NCBI RefSeq assembly: GCF_900105045.1
Contig: NZ_LT629739.1
Span: forward strand, 4,154,001-4,218,000
Reading direction: 5' to 3'
DNA from: Brevibacterium picturae
GTDB lineage: Bacteria > Actinomycetota > Actinomycetes > Actinomycetales > Brevibacteriaceae
Length of the DNA stretch: 64,000 bases
Under the pieces are notes generated by a model. That model searched no databases, was not told the origin of the DNA, and saw only the letters and a list, made by a program, of their open reading frames with translations. A program made the translations under genes and the position numbers. Shown one piece after another: positions 55,139-63,321 of this stretch (positions are counted from its first letter, which is position 1; every line of letters starts with the position of its first letter).

Positions 55139-55458
55139 CCATGATCGACGTTGCGGCCGCCGATGAGGTGGCCGCGGGGGCGACGATGCGGATCGAAGTG
55201 GACAACTTCGAGATCTGCATCGCCCGCGACTCCGACGGCACGATCCATGCCATCGACGACGTCTGCACCCACGGCGAGGTATCGCTGGCCGAGGGCGAGG
55301 TGGAAGGCTGCGCCATCGAATGCTGGCTGCACGGCTCCCAGTTCGACCTGACGTCAGGCCGACCGCTGAGCCCACCGGCCTTCGAACCCGTCGCAGTCTA
55401 CGACTGCAAGGAGATCGCCGGCCGCATCCTGCTTGACCCGAGCACAGTGGTCAATTGA
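55135..55458 (+). CDS. Rieske [2Fe-2S] ferredoxin of the suf operon
   Basis: This 107-residue single-domain Rieske protein ligates its cluster through CTHGEVSL and CWLHGSQFD (C-x-H ... C-x2-H). Such proteins are often annotated as non-heme oxygenase ferredoxin subunits, but their place between sufD and sufC in many Micrococcales points to electron or iron delivery to the Suf machinery. GTG 55135 is chosen over ATG 55141 because GGAG at 55125-55128 is well placed and the GTG overlaps the sufD stop. The stop codon lies in a 14-bp palindrome. Confidence 0.92.
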   Translation: MTMIDVAAADEVAAGATMRIEVDNFEICIARDSDGTIHAIDDVCTHGEVSLAEGEVEGCAIECWLHGSQFDLTSGRPLSPPAFEPVAVYDCKEIAGRILLDPSTVVN

Positions 55459-55461
55459 CCA
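55448..55461. other. 14-bp perfect palindrome at the Rieske-gene stop
   Basis: TGGTCAATTGACCA is its own complement and spans the stop codon (55456-55458). It may be an operator, or a loopless mRNA structure between the Rieske gene and sufC. Confidence 0.5.
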
Positions 55462-55508
55462 GCACGCTCAACTGATCACCACGCTTACCTGAACTGAAAA
55501 GGATTGAC

Positions 55509-56267
55509 ATGTCCATTCTGAAAATCACCGACCTGCACGTCAGTGTCAACACCGACTCCGGTCCGAAGCCGATCCTCAACGGCATCAACCTGGAGATCAA
55601 CTCCAACGAGACCCACGCCATCATGGGCCCCAACGGCTCTGGCAAGTCCACCCTGGCCTACGCCCTGGCCGGTCACCCGAAGTACCAGGTGACTTCGGGA
55701 TCCGTCACCCTCGACGATGTGGACGTCCTCGCGATGTCCGTCGACGAGCGTGCCAAGGCCGGGCTGTTCCTGGCCATGCAGTACCCCGTCGAGGTCCCCG
55801 GCGTGACCGTGACGAACTTCCTGCGTTCGGCCAAGACCGCGGTCGACGGAGAAGCTCCGAAGCTGCGTCACTGGACCAAGGACCTCAAGTCCGCGATGGA
55901 GAACCTCCGCGTGGATCCCGAGTTCGCCAGCCGCAACGTCAACGAAGGATTCTCCGGCGGCGAGAAGAAGCGCCACGAGATCCTCCAGATGGAGATGCTC
56001 AAGCCCCAGTTCGCCGTCCTCGACGAGACCGACTCCGGCCTCGACGTCGATGCCCTGCGCATCGTGTCCGAGGGCATCAACCGGGTCCGCGAGGCGACCG
56101 ACGTCGGCGTTCTGCTCATCACCCACTACACCCGCATCCTCAGCTACGTGAAGCCTGACCACGTCCACGTGATCATCAAGGGCAAAGTTGCTGAAGAGGG
56201 CGGACCGGAACTGGCCGATCGCCTCGAGAACGAAGGCTACGACCGCTTCCTGCAGGCCCCGGCCTGA
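55509..56267 (+). CDS. sufC: Fe-S cluster assembly ATPase SufC
   Basis: This 252-residue ABC ATPase drives conformational change in SufBC2D. It has Walker A GPNGSGKST (40-48), the signature VNEGFSGGEKKRHEILQM, Walker B AVLDETDSGLDVDAL and the H-loop ITHYTRIL. The DETDSGLD form is characteristic of SufC. AAAAGGA precedes ATG 55509. Its stop shares one base with the sufS start (TGATG). Confidence 0.98.
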   Translation: MSILKITDLHVSVNTDSGPKPILNGINLEINSNETHAIMGPNGSGKSTLAYALAGHPKYQVTSGSVTLDDVDVLAMSVDERAKAGLFLAMQYPVEVPGVTVTNFLRSAKTAVDGEAPKLRHWTKDLKSAMENLRVDPEFASRNVNEGFSGGEKKRHEILQMEMLKPQFAVLDETDSGLDVDALRIVSEGINRVREATDVGVLLITHYTRILSYVKPDHVHVIIKGKVAEEGGPELADRLENEGYDRFLQAPA

Positions 56268-57517
56268 TGTTCTCCCGCCTGCGGAACGACTTCCCGATCC
56301 TGGACACCAGGGTCGGGGAGTCGGCTCTGAGCTATCTCGACTCGGGCGCGACTTCCCAGAAGCCGCAGTGCGTCATCGACACATTCACCGAGTACTACTC
56401 GCAGCGCAATGCCGCCGTCCACCGGGGAGCCCATTCGCTCGCGGTGATGGCCACCGACGCGTTCGAAGCCGGCCGTGAGGCTGTCGCGAACCTCGTCGGC
56501 GGATCACCCGAACAGGTCGTCTGGACGAAGAACGCCACCGAGGCGCTCAACGTGGTCGCACTGGGCATCGACCGAGCCAGCCACGGATTCGGGGGAGTGG
56601 CCGCGCAGCGCTTCGGGCTCGGACCTGGGGACTCGATCGTCGTCACCGAGATGGAACACCACGCGAATCTCGTCCCCTGGCAGCAGCTGGCACAGTCCAC
56701 CGGGGCGACGCTGAGATGGATTCCGGTCACCGACTCTGGTGAACTCGACCTCAGCGACCTGGACACCATCGTCGACGACACGACGAAGGTCTTCGCCTTC
56801 ACCCATGTCTCGAACGTGCTCGGCACCATCAACCCGGTCGACACGCTCGTCGCCCGGGCCAGGAACGTCGGCGCGCTCGTCGTCCTCGACGCCTGCCAAT
56901 CGGTTCCGCACATGCCGGTGAACTTCGTCGACCTCGATGTCGACTTCGCGGCATTCTCCGCGCACAAAGCGCTGGGACCCACCGGCCTCGGCACCCTCTG
57001 GGGCAAGTCCGAACTGTTGAACGCACTGCCCCCGGTGCTGACCGGCGGATCCATGATCACCACGGTGACCATGGAGGAATCACAGTTCATGGCCGCCCCG
57101 CAGCGCTTCGAAGCCGGAACTCAGCCCGTGGCCGAGGTCGCCGCGTTCACCACCGCGGTCAACTACCTCGCCGAGGTGGGCCTGGACAAGATCTTCGACC
57201 ACGAGCGCGAACTCGGCACGGTTCTGCTCGACGGGGTCGCGGCGATTCCGGGCATCACCGTGCTCGGCTCGTCCGAGAACAGGATCGGCACGGTGGCCTT
57301 CGACGTCGACGGCGTTCATGCCCACGACGTTGGTCAGTACCTCGACTCCCAGGGCGTCGCGGTCCGTGTCGGTCACCACTGCGCGCAGCCTCTGCACCGA
57401 CGCTTCGGTGTCACTGCTTCGACGCGGGCGAGCACCTATCTGTACAACAACGCCGAGGACTGCCGACGGTTCCTGACCGCTCTGGCCGAAGTTCGGCCCT
57501 TCTTCGGTCTCCAGTGA
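56267..57517 (+). CDS. sufS: cysteine desulfurase SufS
   Basis: This 416-residue PLP enzyme takes sulfur from cysteine for Fe-S assembly. The PLP Lys is in AFSAHKALGPTGLG, the substrate/phosphate residues are in WTKNATEALNVVA and MEHHANLVPW, and the sulfur-carrying Cys is in VRVGHHCAQPLHRRFG. It is the group II type that transfers sulfur to SufU, encoded next. ATG overlaps the sufC stop by one base. Confidence 0.97.
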   Translation: MFSRLRNDFPILDTRVGESALSYLDSGATSQKPQCVIDTFTEYYSQRNAAVHRGAHSLAVMATDAFEAGREAVANLVGGSPEQVVWTKNATEALNVVALGIDRASHGFGGVAAQRFGLGPGDSIVVTEMEHHANLVPWQQLAQSTGATLRWIPVTDSGELDLSDLDTIVDDTTKVFAFTHVSNVLGTINPVDTLVARARNVGALVVLDACQSVPHMPVNFVDLDVDFAAFSAHKALGPTGLGTLWGKSELLNALPPVLTGGSMITTVTMEESQFMAAPQRFEAGTQPVAEVAAFTTAVNYLAEVGLDKIFDHERELGTVLLDGVAAIPGITVLGSSENRIGTVAFDVDGVHAHDVGQYLDSQGVAVRVGHHCAQPLHRRFGVTASTRASTYLYNNAEDCRRFLTALAEVRPFFGLQ

Positions 57518-57527
57518 GGAGCGTGTC

Positions 57528-57995
57528 ATGAGCACGCAGATGCAGCAGCTCTACCAACAGGTCATCCTCGACCACTCTCGGGAGCGGGTCGGTGACTCCG
57601 ACCTGCTCGGTGACGCCGTTGCGGGGCCACATGGTTCCTCGCACCAGGTCAATCCCACCTGTGGGGATGAGATCGAACTCGAAACCGAGATCAACGCCGA
57701 CGGTGGCCTCGACGTGCGCTGGTCGGGTGACGGATGCTCGATCTCGATGGCTTCGGCCTCGGTCCTGTCCGAGCTCGCGGCAGACAACAACGTCGCTGGC
57801 ATGCTCGACATCGAAGCGAAATTCCACGAACTCATGCATTCGCGTGGGACACTGGAAGGCGACGAGGAAATACTCGGCGACGCTGCGGCGTTCAGTGGAG
57901 TGTCGAAGTTCCCAGCCAGGATCAAGTGCGCACTCCTGTCCTGGGTCGCGTTCAAGGACGCACTCAACCAAGCCCAAACATCTCTGAAGGAGTAA
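57528..57995 (+). CDS. sufU: SufU sulfur-transfer protein
   Basis: This 155-residue zinc-dependent sulfurtransferase accepts sulfur from SufS. The three conserved cysteines appear in NPTCGDEIELE, WSGDGCSISMASASVLSEL and RIKCALLSWVAFKDAL; Asp in CGDE is the fourth zinc ligand. ATG 57528 follows the sufS stop by ten bases with GAGGAGCG in between. Its size agrees with SufU rather than the longer IscU-like proteins. Confidence 0.96.
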   Translation: MSTQMQQLYQQVILDHSRERVGDSDLLGDAVAGPHGSSHQVNPTCGDEIELETEINADGGLDVRWSGDGCSISMASASVLSELAADNNVAGMLDIEAKFHELMHSRGTLEGDEEILGDAAAFSGVSKFPARIKCALLSWVAFKDALNQAQTSLKE

Positions 57996-57997
57996 GA

Positions 57998-58333
57998 ATG
58001 CCCGACGTGATAGACGCACCGCAGAACGCCAGCATCGACGAGGTGCGAGAAGCGATGATGGATGTCGTCGACCCAGAGCTCGGCGTAAACATCGTCGACC
58101 TCGGACTCGTCTACGGACTCTCCGTCGAAGACGATGGGACCGCCGTCGTCGAGATGACGCTGACGTCCGCGGCGTGCCCGCTGACCGACGTCATCGAGGA
58201 CCAGACTGCTCAGTGCCTCGAAGGCATCGTGCCGGCCTACCGGATCAACTGGGTCTGGATGCCGCCATGGGGCCCCGAGAAGATCACCGATGACGGACGC
58301 GAGCAGATGCGCGCCCTCGGCTTCAATATCTGA
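57998..58333 (+). CDS. sufT: SufT/DUF59 metal-sulfur maturation protein
   Basis: This 111-residue DUF59 (MIP18-like) protein helps mature Fe-S proteins. It shows VREAMMDVVDPELGVNIVDLGLVYGL, VEMTLTSAACPLTDVIEDQ with the single conserved Cys, and VWMPPWGPEKITDDGREQMRALGF. GAAGGAG at 57986-57992 fixes ATG 57998. It closes the suf operon sufR-B-D-Rieske-C-S-U-T. A tandem duplication begins over its stop codon. Confidence 0.96.
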   Translation: MPDVIDAPQNASIDEVREAMMDVVDPELGVNIVDLGLVYGLSVEDDGTAVVEMTLTSAACPLTDVIEDQTAQCLEGIVPAYRINWVWMPPWGPEKITDDGREQMRALGFNI

Positions 58334-58358
58334 GGTCCGAACATCTGAGGTCTGAAAC
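58328..58358 (+). repeat. 15/16-bp tandem duplication at the sufT stop
   Basis: ATCTGAGGTCCGAAC (58328-58342) is followed directly by ATCTGAGGTCTGAAAC (58343-58358). The first copy contains the sufT stop codon, so the second brings a second TGA downstream. Confidence 0.7.
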
Positions 58359-58364
58359 ATGAGC

Positions 58365-58442
58365 GACGTCTCCGCGGGGACGTCACAGCAGCAACGCCTC
58401 GCCGAGGTGGGAGTGCCGAGTCCGGTGCCCCCGCCTCGGCGA
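58365..58442 (+). terminator. two hairpins after the suf operon
   Basis: GACGTC (58365-58370) pairs with GACGTC (58379-58384), with inner CC/GG pairing. TCGCCGAGG (58399-58407) pairs with CCTCGGCGA (58434-58442) across a 26-base loop. There is no T-run. They are the only termination candidates between sufT and the RNase H gene. Confidence 0.45.
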
Positions 58443-58568
58443 TGTTCATGAGTTGCCCCGGTTCGCTCTGGGGCGGGTCCGGCCGAGGTCGTGCAGATCA
58501 CCTGCCCCTGAACGCAGGCGGAGGTGCGCGGCGTGAAAGAATGAAGACCGACTTTCCTAGGAGAACCA

Positions 58569-59228
58569 TTGACGATCATCGCGGCCGCAGACGGGTCAGC
58601 CCTCGGCAACCCCGGACCGGCAGGCTGGGCCTGGTACGTCGACGACGACTGCTGGCACGCAGGCGGCTGGAAGGAATCGACGAACAACCGCGGTGAACTC
58701 ATGGCCGTCCTCGACCTGCTTGACTCGACCGCCGGCGTTGATGAGGATCTCAAGGTCTTCTGCGATTCCAAATACGTCATCAACGCTCTGACGAAGTGGA
58801 TGCCCGGCTGGAAGCGCAAAGGGTGGAAGAAAGCCGACGGCAAGGAGGTTCTCAACAAGGACCTCCTCGAACGCCTGGACACTGCCCTGACCGGTCGGGA
58901 GATCGAATTCGAATGGGTCAAGGGGCACAATAACCATGCGATGAACGAAGCGGCAGATGAACGTGCACGTGCCGCCGCAACCGCGTACCAGAAGAACACG
59001 AGTGTGCCCGCCGGGCCCGGATACGTCCCCGCGGGGACGTCCGAGTCAATCACCGCGCCCGCAGCGCCGAGCGCCGAGAGCGATTCTGCGGCCGCGGCCA
59101 CCACGGTCGTCTCCTGCACAGTCCCCACACATATCGCAGACGAACTCGTCTCCCGGGCACAGGCTCAGGGAATCCACCCGCAAGAATTCTTGGCCGAGAT
59201 CATCGGTCGCAGTTTGGAGAATGAATGA
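58569..59228 (+). CDS. rnhA: ribonuclease HI with C-terminal RHH-like tail
   Basis: This 219-residue protein cleaves RNA in RNA-DNA hybrids. The catalytic acids are Asp8 (AAADGSALGNPG), Glu43 (NNRGELMAVL), Asp66 (VFCDSKYVINAL) and Asp130 (NEAADERAR). After about residue 142 comes a low-complexity Ala/Ser/Pro linker. Residues 182-219 (SCTVPTHIADELVSRAQAQ and IHPQEFLAEIIGRSL) look like a ribbon-helix-helix (strand-helix-helix) domain. The TTG start at 58569 is supported by AGGAG at 58559-58563. It overlaps the following ABC-F gene by ATGA. Confidence 0.92.
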   Translation: MTIIAAADGSALGNPGPAGWAWYVDDDCWHAGGWKESTNNRGELMAVLDLLDSTAGVDEDLKVFCDSKYVINALTKWMPGWKRKGWKKADGKEVLNKDLLERLDTALTGREIEFEWVKGHNNHAMNEAADERARAAATAYQKNTSVPAGPGYVPAGTSESITAPAAPSAESDSAAAATTVVSCTVPTHIADELVSRAQAQGIHPQEFLAEIIGRSLENE

Positions 59229-60823
59229 TTCAGGCATCCGACCTCGAGGTCACCGTCGGCGCCCGCACTCTGATGTCCGAGGTCTCCTTCCGCGTCGACA
59301 AGGGTGACCGGGTCGGCCTCGTCGGACGCAACGGGGCCGGCAAGACCACCCTGACGAAGGTGATCATGGGAGGACACACCGCCTCGGCGGGCAATGTCTC
59401 GGTCTCCGGATCTGTGGGCTACCTGCCCCAGGACCCCCGCAGCGGCGACCTGACGGCCACGGGCATGGAGCGCATCCTCTCCTCCCGCGAGCTCGACGTC
59501 CTCGTCAAGCGTCTGCGCAAGGCAGAACACCAGATGGCCTCGCCTGATGAAAATGTCTCGATGAAGGCCATCGAGCGCTACCCGCGCATCGAAGCCGAGT
59601 TCATGGCCGCAGGAGGCTACTCGGCAGAATCCGAAGCGTATGCGATCGCGGCCAACCTGGGCCTCGACGAAGATCTCATCAACCAGGAGATCGGCACCCT
59701 CTCCGGCGGCCAGAGGCGCCGCGTCGAACTTGCCCGGATCCTCTTCTCGGGCCCGGACACAATGATCCTCGACGAGCCGACCAACCACCTGGACGCGGAA
59801 TCCGTGCTGTGGCTGCGCGACTACCTCAAGGGCTATGCCGGCGGACTCATCATCATCAGTCACGACCTCGACCTCATCGACGAAGTCGTCAACAAAGTCT
59901 TCTTCCTCGACGCGACCCGCCAGACCATCGACATCTACTCGATGGGCTACCGTCTCTACCTCAAGCAGCGCGAAGACGATGAGCGTCGTCGTCGCCGTGA
60001 GCGTGCCAACGCCGAGAAGAAGGCCTCGGCCCTGAACGCCCAGGCGAACAAGATGATGGCCAAGGCCACGAAGACCGTGGCCGCCCAGCAGATGGCCAAA
60101 CGTGCCGAACGCCTGCTGTCGGGACTCGATGCCGAACGCAGCACCGAAAAAGTCGCCAACCTGCGGTTCCCGGCCCCGGCCGACTGCGGACGGGTGCCGC
60201 TGACGGCGGAGGGCCTCTCGCGCAGCTACGGCTCGACCGAGGTCTTCACCGGCGTCGACCTCGCCATCGACAAGGGCTCGCGCGTCGTCATCCTCGGCTA
60301 CAACGGTGCCGGCAAGACCACACTGCTGCGCCTGCTGGCCGGTCTCGACGAACCGGATTCGGGCCAGGTCGTGGCAGGCCATGGCCTCAAACTTGGCTAC
60401 TATGCGCAGGAGCACGAGACGCTCGACCTCGAACGCAGCGTGCTGGAGAACATGAAGCGCAACTCACCGCATCTCGATGACACCGCGGTGCGCAATGTGC
60501 TCGGTTCGTTCCTGTTCTCAGGCGATGACGTACACAAGCCCTCGAGCGTGCTCTCCGGCGGTGAGAAGACACGTCTGGCTCTGGCCACGCTCGTGGTCTC
60601 GAGCGCCAACGTCCTCCTCCTCGACGAGCCGACGAACAACCTCGACCCGGCCTCACGCGAGGAGATCCTCTCGGCCATCCGCCGCTATGAGGGCGCGATC
60701 ATCCTCGTCACCCACGATGAGGGCGCGGTGTCCGCACTCGACCCCGACCGTGTCCTGCTGCTGCCCGACGGTGACGAGGACCTGTGGAATGACACCTACC
60801 TCGACCTCGTCACACTCGCCTGA
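59225..60823 (+). CDS. ABC-F family ATPase
   Basis: This 532-residue soluble protein has two ABC domains. GRNGAGKTTLTK and LSGGQRRRVELARILF with ILDEPTNHLDAES form the first; GYNGAGKTTLLRLL, LSGGEKTRLALATLV and LLDEPTNNLDPAS form the second. The basic interdomain linker is REDDERRRRRERANAEKKASALNAQANKMMAKATKTVAAQQMAKRAERLL. ABC-F proteins act on the ribosomal E site in translation or antibiotic protection; there is no evidence here for resistance rather than a housekeeping role. It overlaps rnhA by ATGA. A convergent SURF1 gene ends four bases away. Confidence 0.92.
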   Translation: MIQASDLEVTVGARTLMSEVSFRVDKGDRVGLVGRNGAGKTTLTKVIMGGHTASAGNVSVSGSVGYLPQDPRSGDLTATGMERILSSRELDVLVKRLRKAEHQMASPDENVSMKAIERYPRIEAEFMAAGGYSAESEAYAIAANLGLDEDLINQEIGTLSGGQRRRVELARILFSGPDTMILDEPTNHLDAESVLWLRDYLKGYAGGLIIISHDLDLIDEVVNKVFFLDATRQTIDIYSMGYRLYLKQREDDERRRRRERANAEKKASALNAQANKMMAKATKTVAAQQMAKRAERLLSGLDAERSTEKVANLRFPAPADCGRVPLTAEGLSRSYGSTEVFTGVDLAIDKGSRVVILGYNGAGKTTLLRLLAGLDEPDSGQVVAGHGLKLGYYAQEHETLDLERSVLENMKRNSPHLDDTAVRNVLGSFLFSGDDVHKPSSVLSGGEKTRLALATLVVSSANVLLLDEPTNNLDPASREEILSAIRRYEGAIILVTHDEGAVSALDPDRVLLLPDGDEDLWNDTYLDLVTLA

Positions 60824-60826
60824 ACT

Positions 60827-61729
60827 TCAGGAGTGTCGGAAACGGTCCTCGATGAGTTCGTCCTCTTCGGCCTCGTCGCGACCGTGGACGCCTGGTGATC
60901 TCAACCGGTTGCGTCCATAGCGGTTGCCGGGTTGGGAGATCTTCGCCCCCGCATCCAGTGCCGCCTTGTCGATCACCACGTACTCGACGTCGCCGGTGGA
61001 TTTCTCGGCAGCCTCGGCGTCGGCCCTGCGCTCTCGCCTGGCGGAGATCGACACGGCGATGATGATCATGATGCCGAAGGTGAACCACTGGAGCATATAG
61101 GACAGGTGGTTGCCCGGATCGAGGTCGGGCGCGGGCAGAGGCGTCAGCCCTGTCTCGTCGGCCGATGCGTTTCCGGTGTGGACGATCTCGCCATAGACGT
61201 TCTCGTATGCCGAGTCCATACCGGGGATCCGGCCGGGATCGATGGCCTTGATCAGACCGTCCGGGTTTTTGTCGTCCGAGCCGTCCTGAGCCGGCTGGAG
61301 ACGGGCGGCGATGGTCTGCTCCCCGGCAGGGGCCGGTGGGACCTGGTCCGGTTCTGCGATCCACCCCGTGACGAGCGCAATCGTGTCTCCGGAGGTGAGT
61401 TCGAACGGAACGACGACGTAGTAGCCCACCTTGTCATTGACCGTGCGGTTGCGGGCGAAGACGGTGTCCGATGTCTGGAATTCGCCGGTCAACGCCACCT
61501 GTTGGTATTCCTGATCCTCGTCGAGGGTCGCCGAGGTGGAGTCCAGGATGCTCGTGATGTTCACGGGCGTCGACGAATAGTTCGCGTTGATCGTGTCGAT
61601 CTCGTGTTGGCGCTGATCCTGGCGGTCCTTCTGCCAGAGTGCGAGGAAGATGCAGGCGATGACGACGATGATCGTCATGGCGATGTATTTCAGCCATCGT
61701 GCGCTGAAGAGGAAGGAATAGCGGGACAT
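60827..61729 (-). CDS. SURF1 family cytochrome oxidase biogenesis protein
   Basis: This 300-residue membrane protein has one N-terminal helix (about residues 12-33) and a second one near residue 215 (LQWFTFGIMIIIAVSISARR). A periplasmic domain lies between them with RNRTVNDKVGYYVVVPFEL and ALVTGWIAEPDQVPPAP, typical of SURF1/Shy1. It helps insert heme A into cytochrome c oxidase. The last 65 residues are a basic/acidic cytoplasmic tail not part of the core family. ATG 61729 shares bases with the stop of the upstream gene (TGATG). It fits with ctaA and ctaB in this window. Confidence 0.92.
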   Translation of the reverse strand: MSRYSFLFSARWLKYIAMTIIVVIACIFLALWQKDRQDQRQHEIDTINANYSSTPVNITSILDSTSATLDEDQEYQQVALTGEFQTSDTVFARNRTVNDKVGYYVVVPFELTSGDTIALVTGWIAEPDQVPPAPAGEQTIAARLQPAQDGSDDKNPDGLIKAIDPGRIPGMDSAYENVYGEIVHTGNASADETGLTPLPAPDLDPGNHLSYMLQWFTFGIMIIIAVSISARRERRADAEAAEKSTGDVEYVVIDKAALDAGAKISQPGNRYGRNRLRSPGVHGRDEAEEDELIEDRFRHS

Positions 61730-61941
61730 CAACCGGCATCCTCCGGGATTTCGTCGATGGAGACATCGCTTAAGTAGAAGTTGCGCAGGGTGAGGAACTC
61801 GCGCAGATAGTCGAGATGTTCGTCACAGGCCAACCAGGTCTTGCGGCGCTTGGGCATGTGCAGGCTCGGGTTGTTCCACAGAATGGCACGTGTGGCATCT
61901 GCCCGGCAGCCCTTCGCCGAGCATGGGAGCTTTTCGGTCAT
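61729..61941 (-). CDS. small CxxxxC/CxxH zinc-binding-like protein, unknown
   Basis: This 70-residue protein shows Cys7-x4-Cys12 (LPCSAKGCRADA) and Cys39-x2-His42 (WLACDEHLDYL). These four ligands would suit one zinc ion. LWNNPSLHMPKRRKTW lies between them. The family is conserved in actinobacteria next to SURF1 and DUF3099 genes and carries various unreliable names. Function is unknown; the pairing with SURF1 suggests a role in respiratory-chain assembly, but that is inference. It overlaps both neighbours (ATGA and TGATG). Confidence 0.8.
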   Translation of the reverse strand: MTEKLPCSAKGCRADATRAILWNNPSLHMPKRRKTWLACDEHLDYLREFLTLRNFYLSDVSIDEIPEDAG

Positions 61942-62366
61942 GAATCCTCACCTCGGTTCCGTTCGGCGGACTGTTCGTCATCTGCAGGTGCTCCGCCGCC
62001 TGCAGATGGTGCGTCATCAGCTGACGCGGTGTCTTCGCTGCTGCCGGAGATCGTGTCACCGGCGATGGTGTCGCCGGCAGCCGGGGGCAGCTCGGGCATC
62101 GGTGCGCCGTCGAGCAGCGCCGATTCGTCGTTGCGGGTGCGTTCTCGGCCGGCATTGGCCACGATCACGGCCGGATAGGGCAGCAGTACGGCACCGGCGA
62201 CGCAGACCCACATGAGCACCGTCAGATTCAGACGGAACATGACATAGGCCAGCACGAAGCAGAGTGTCCGAATACCCATGGTGATCGAATATTTGATGAT
62301 CCGCGACTTCATGTCATCATCAAGGGCGGTGTCTGCCGTGGTGATCTGCTGCGGGTGTTTGGACAT
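61938..62366 (-). CDS. DUF3099 family membrane protein
   Basis: This 142-residue protein starts with ITTADTALDDDMKSRIIKYSITMGIRTLCFVLAYVMF, the DUF3099 pattern. It has two transmembrane helices (about 35-52 and 57-75) and an acidic Ala/Ser/Asp-rich C-terminal tail of about 65 residues. Function is unknown. The start could be GTG 62378 (four residues longer) or ATG 62366, which has AGAAGG two bases upstream. TATGAT on the minus strand at 62401-62396 is the probable -10. It begins the DUF3099-zinc protein-SURF1 operon and is divergent from fabG. Confidence 0.82.
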   Translation of the reverse strand: MSKHPQQITTADTALDDDMKSRIIKYSITMGIRTLCFVLAYVMFRLNLTVLMWVCVAGAVLLPYPAVIVANAGRERTRNDESALLDGAPMPELPPAAGDTIAGDTISGSSEDTASADDAPSAGGGAPADDEQSAERNRGEDS

Positions 62367-62463
62367 AACCTTCTTCACTCGATTACTCGTACAAAATCAT
62401 ACTCTCCGTTTGTGTGAGTCGTATCGACGCCCATCGGGACACGATAGGTTAGTGACGGTAAGT

Positions 62464-62484
62464 TTGATCCCAATCGTCGATCAA
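62464..62484. promoter_or_regulatory. inverted repeat upstream of fabG
   Basis: TTGATC-N9-GATCAA is a perfect 6-bp inverted repeat about 30 bases before the fabG start, near a TATTGT -10 candidate (62489-62494). It could be an operator of a fatty-acid regulator, or the left arm could serve as a -35 with long spacing. Confidence 0.4.
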
Positions 62485-62513
62485 TCTGTATTGTCCACCA
62501 ACAGGAGAGATTC

Positions 62514-63224
62514 GTGTCAGAACCACGCATAGTCCTCGTGACCGGAGGAAACCGCGGTATCGGCCGCACCATCGCCGAGGAATTCCTCGCCCAGGGCGAC
62601 AGGGTCGCCGTCACCTCCCGCAACGGAGACGCACCCGAAGGGGCGCTGGCCGTGTCCGCAGACATCACCGACACCGCGTCCCTCGATGCGGCCTTCGCCG
62701 AGATCGAAGAGAAGCTGGGACCCGTCGAGGTGGTCGTGGCCAATGCCGGAATCACTCGTGACAATCTGCTCATGAGGATGAGCGACGACGAATTCGAAGC
62801 CGTCGTCGACACCAACCTCACCGGCACCTTCCGCACCGTCAAGCGCGCCATCACCGGCATGATCCGAGCGAAGAAGGGCCGCATCGTGCTCATCTCTTCG
62901 GTCTCCGGACTCTACGGAGTCCCCGGCCAGGCCAATTACTCGGCCTCGAAGGCTGGACTTGTCGGCTTCGCCCGCTCGGTCACCCGCGAACTCGGCTCGC
63001 GCGGCATCACCGCCAACGTCGTCGCTCCCGGGTTCATCCGCACCGATATGACCGACGAACTGCCGGAGAAGCAACAGAAGGAATACCTCGCGACGATCCC
63101 CGCCAAGCGATTCGCCGAGCCGGCCGAGGTCGCGAAGGTCGTGCGCTGGGTGTCCTCGGACGAGGCCGCCTACATCTCCGGAGCCGTCATCCCCGTCGAT
63201 GGGGGACTGGGGATGGGGCACTGA
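62514..63224 (+). CDS. fabG: 3-oxoacyl-ACP reductase
   Basis: This 236-residue short-chain dehydrogenase reduces beta-ketoacyl-ACP with NADPH in fatty-acid elongation. The cofactor loop is VTGGNRGIGRTIAEEF; VVANAGITRDNLLMRM, the catalytic Ser in ISSVSGLYG, and YSASKAG (Tyr and Lys) are typical of FabG. The C-terminus SGAVIPVDGGLGMGH is the usual end. AGGAGAGA supports GTG 62514. The gene is followed by an InhA-like reductase, the same order as mabA-inhA in mycobacteria. Confidence 0.96.
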   Translation: MSEPRIVLVTGGNRGIGRTIAEEFLAQGDRVAVTSRNGDAPEGALAVSADITDTASLDAAFAEIEEKLGPVEVVVANAGITRDNLLMRMSDDEFEAVVDTNLTGTFRTVKRAITGMIRAKKGRIVLISSVSGLYGVPGQANYSASKAGLVGFARSVTRELGSRGITANVVAPGFIRTDMTDELPEKQQKEYLATIPAKRFAEPAEVAKVVRWVSSDEAAYISGAVIPVDGGLGMGH

Positions 63225-63321
63225 GCCCCGTCACCGCCTAGACTTCACAGCAAGGACGTCGGCGCCAGCGGCGTCGACGACAACGACTTCACTGCAGTTT
63301 CTACAGTTTGAAAGGACCACC

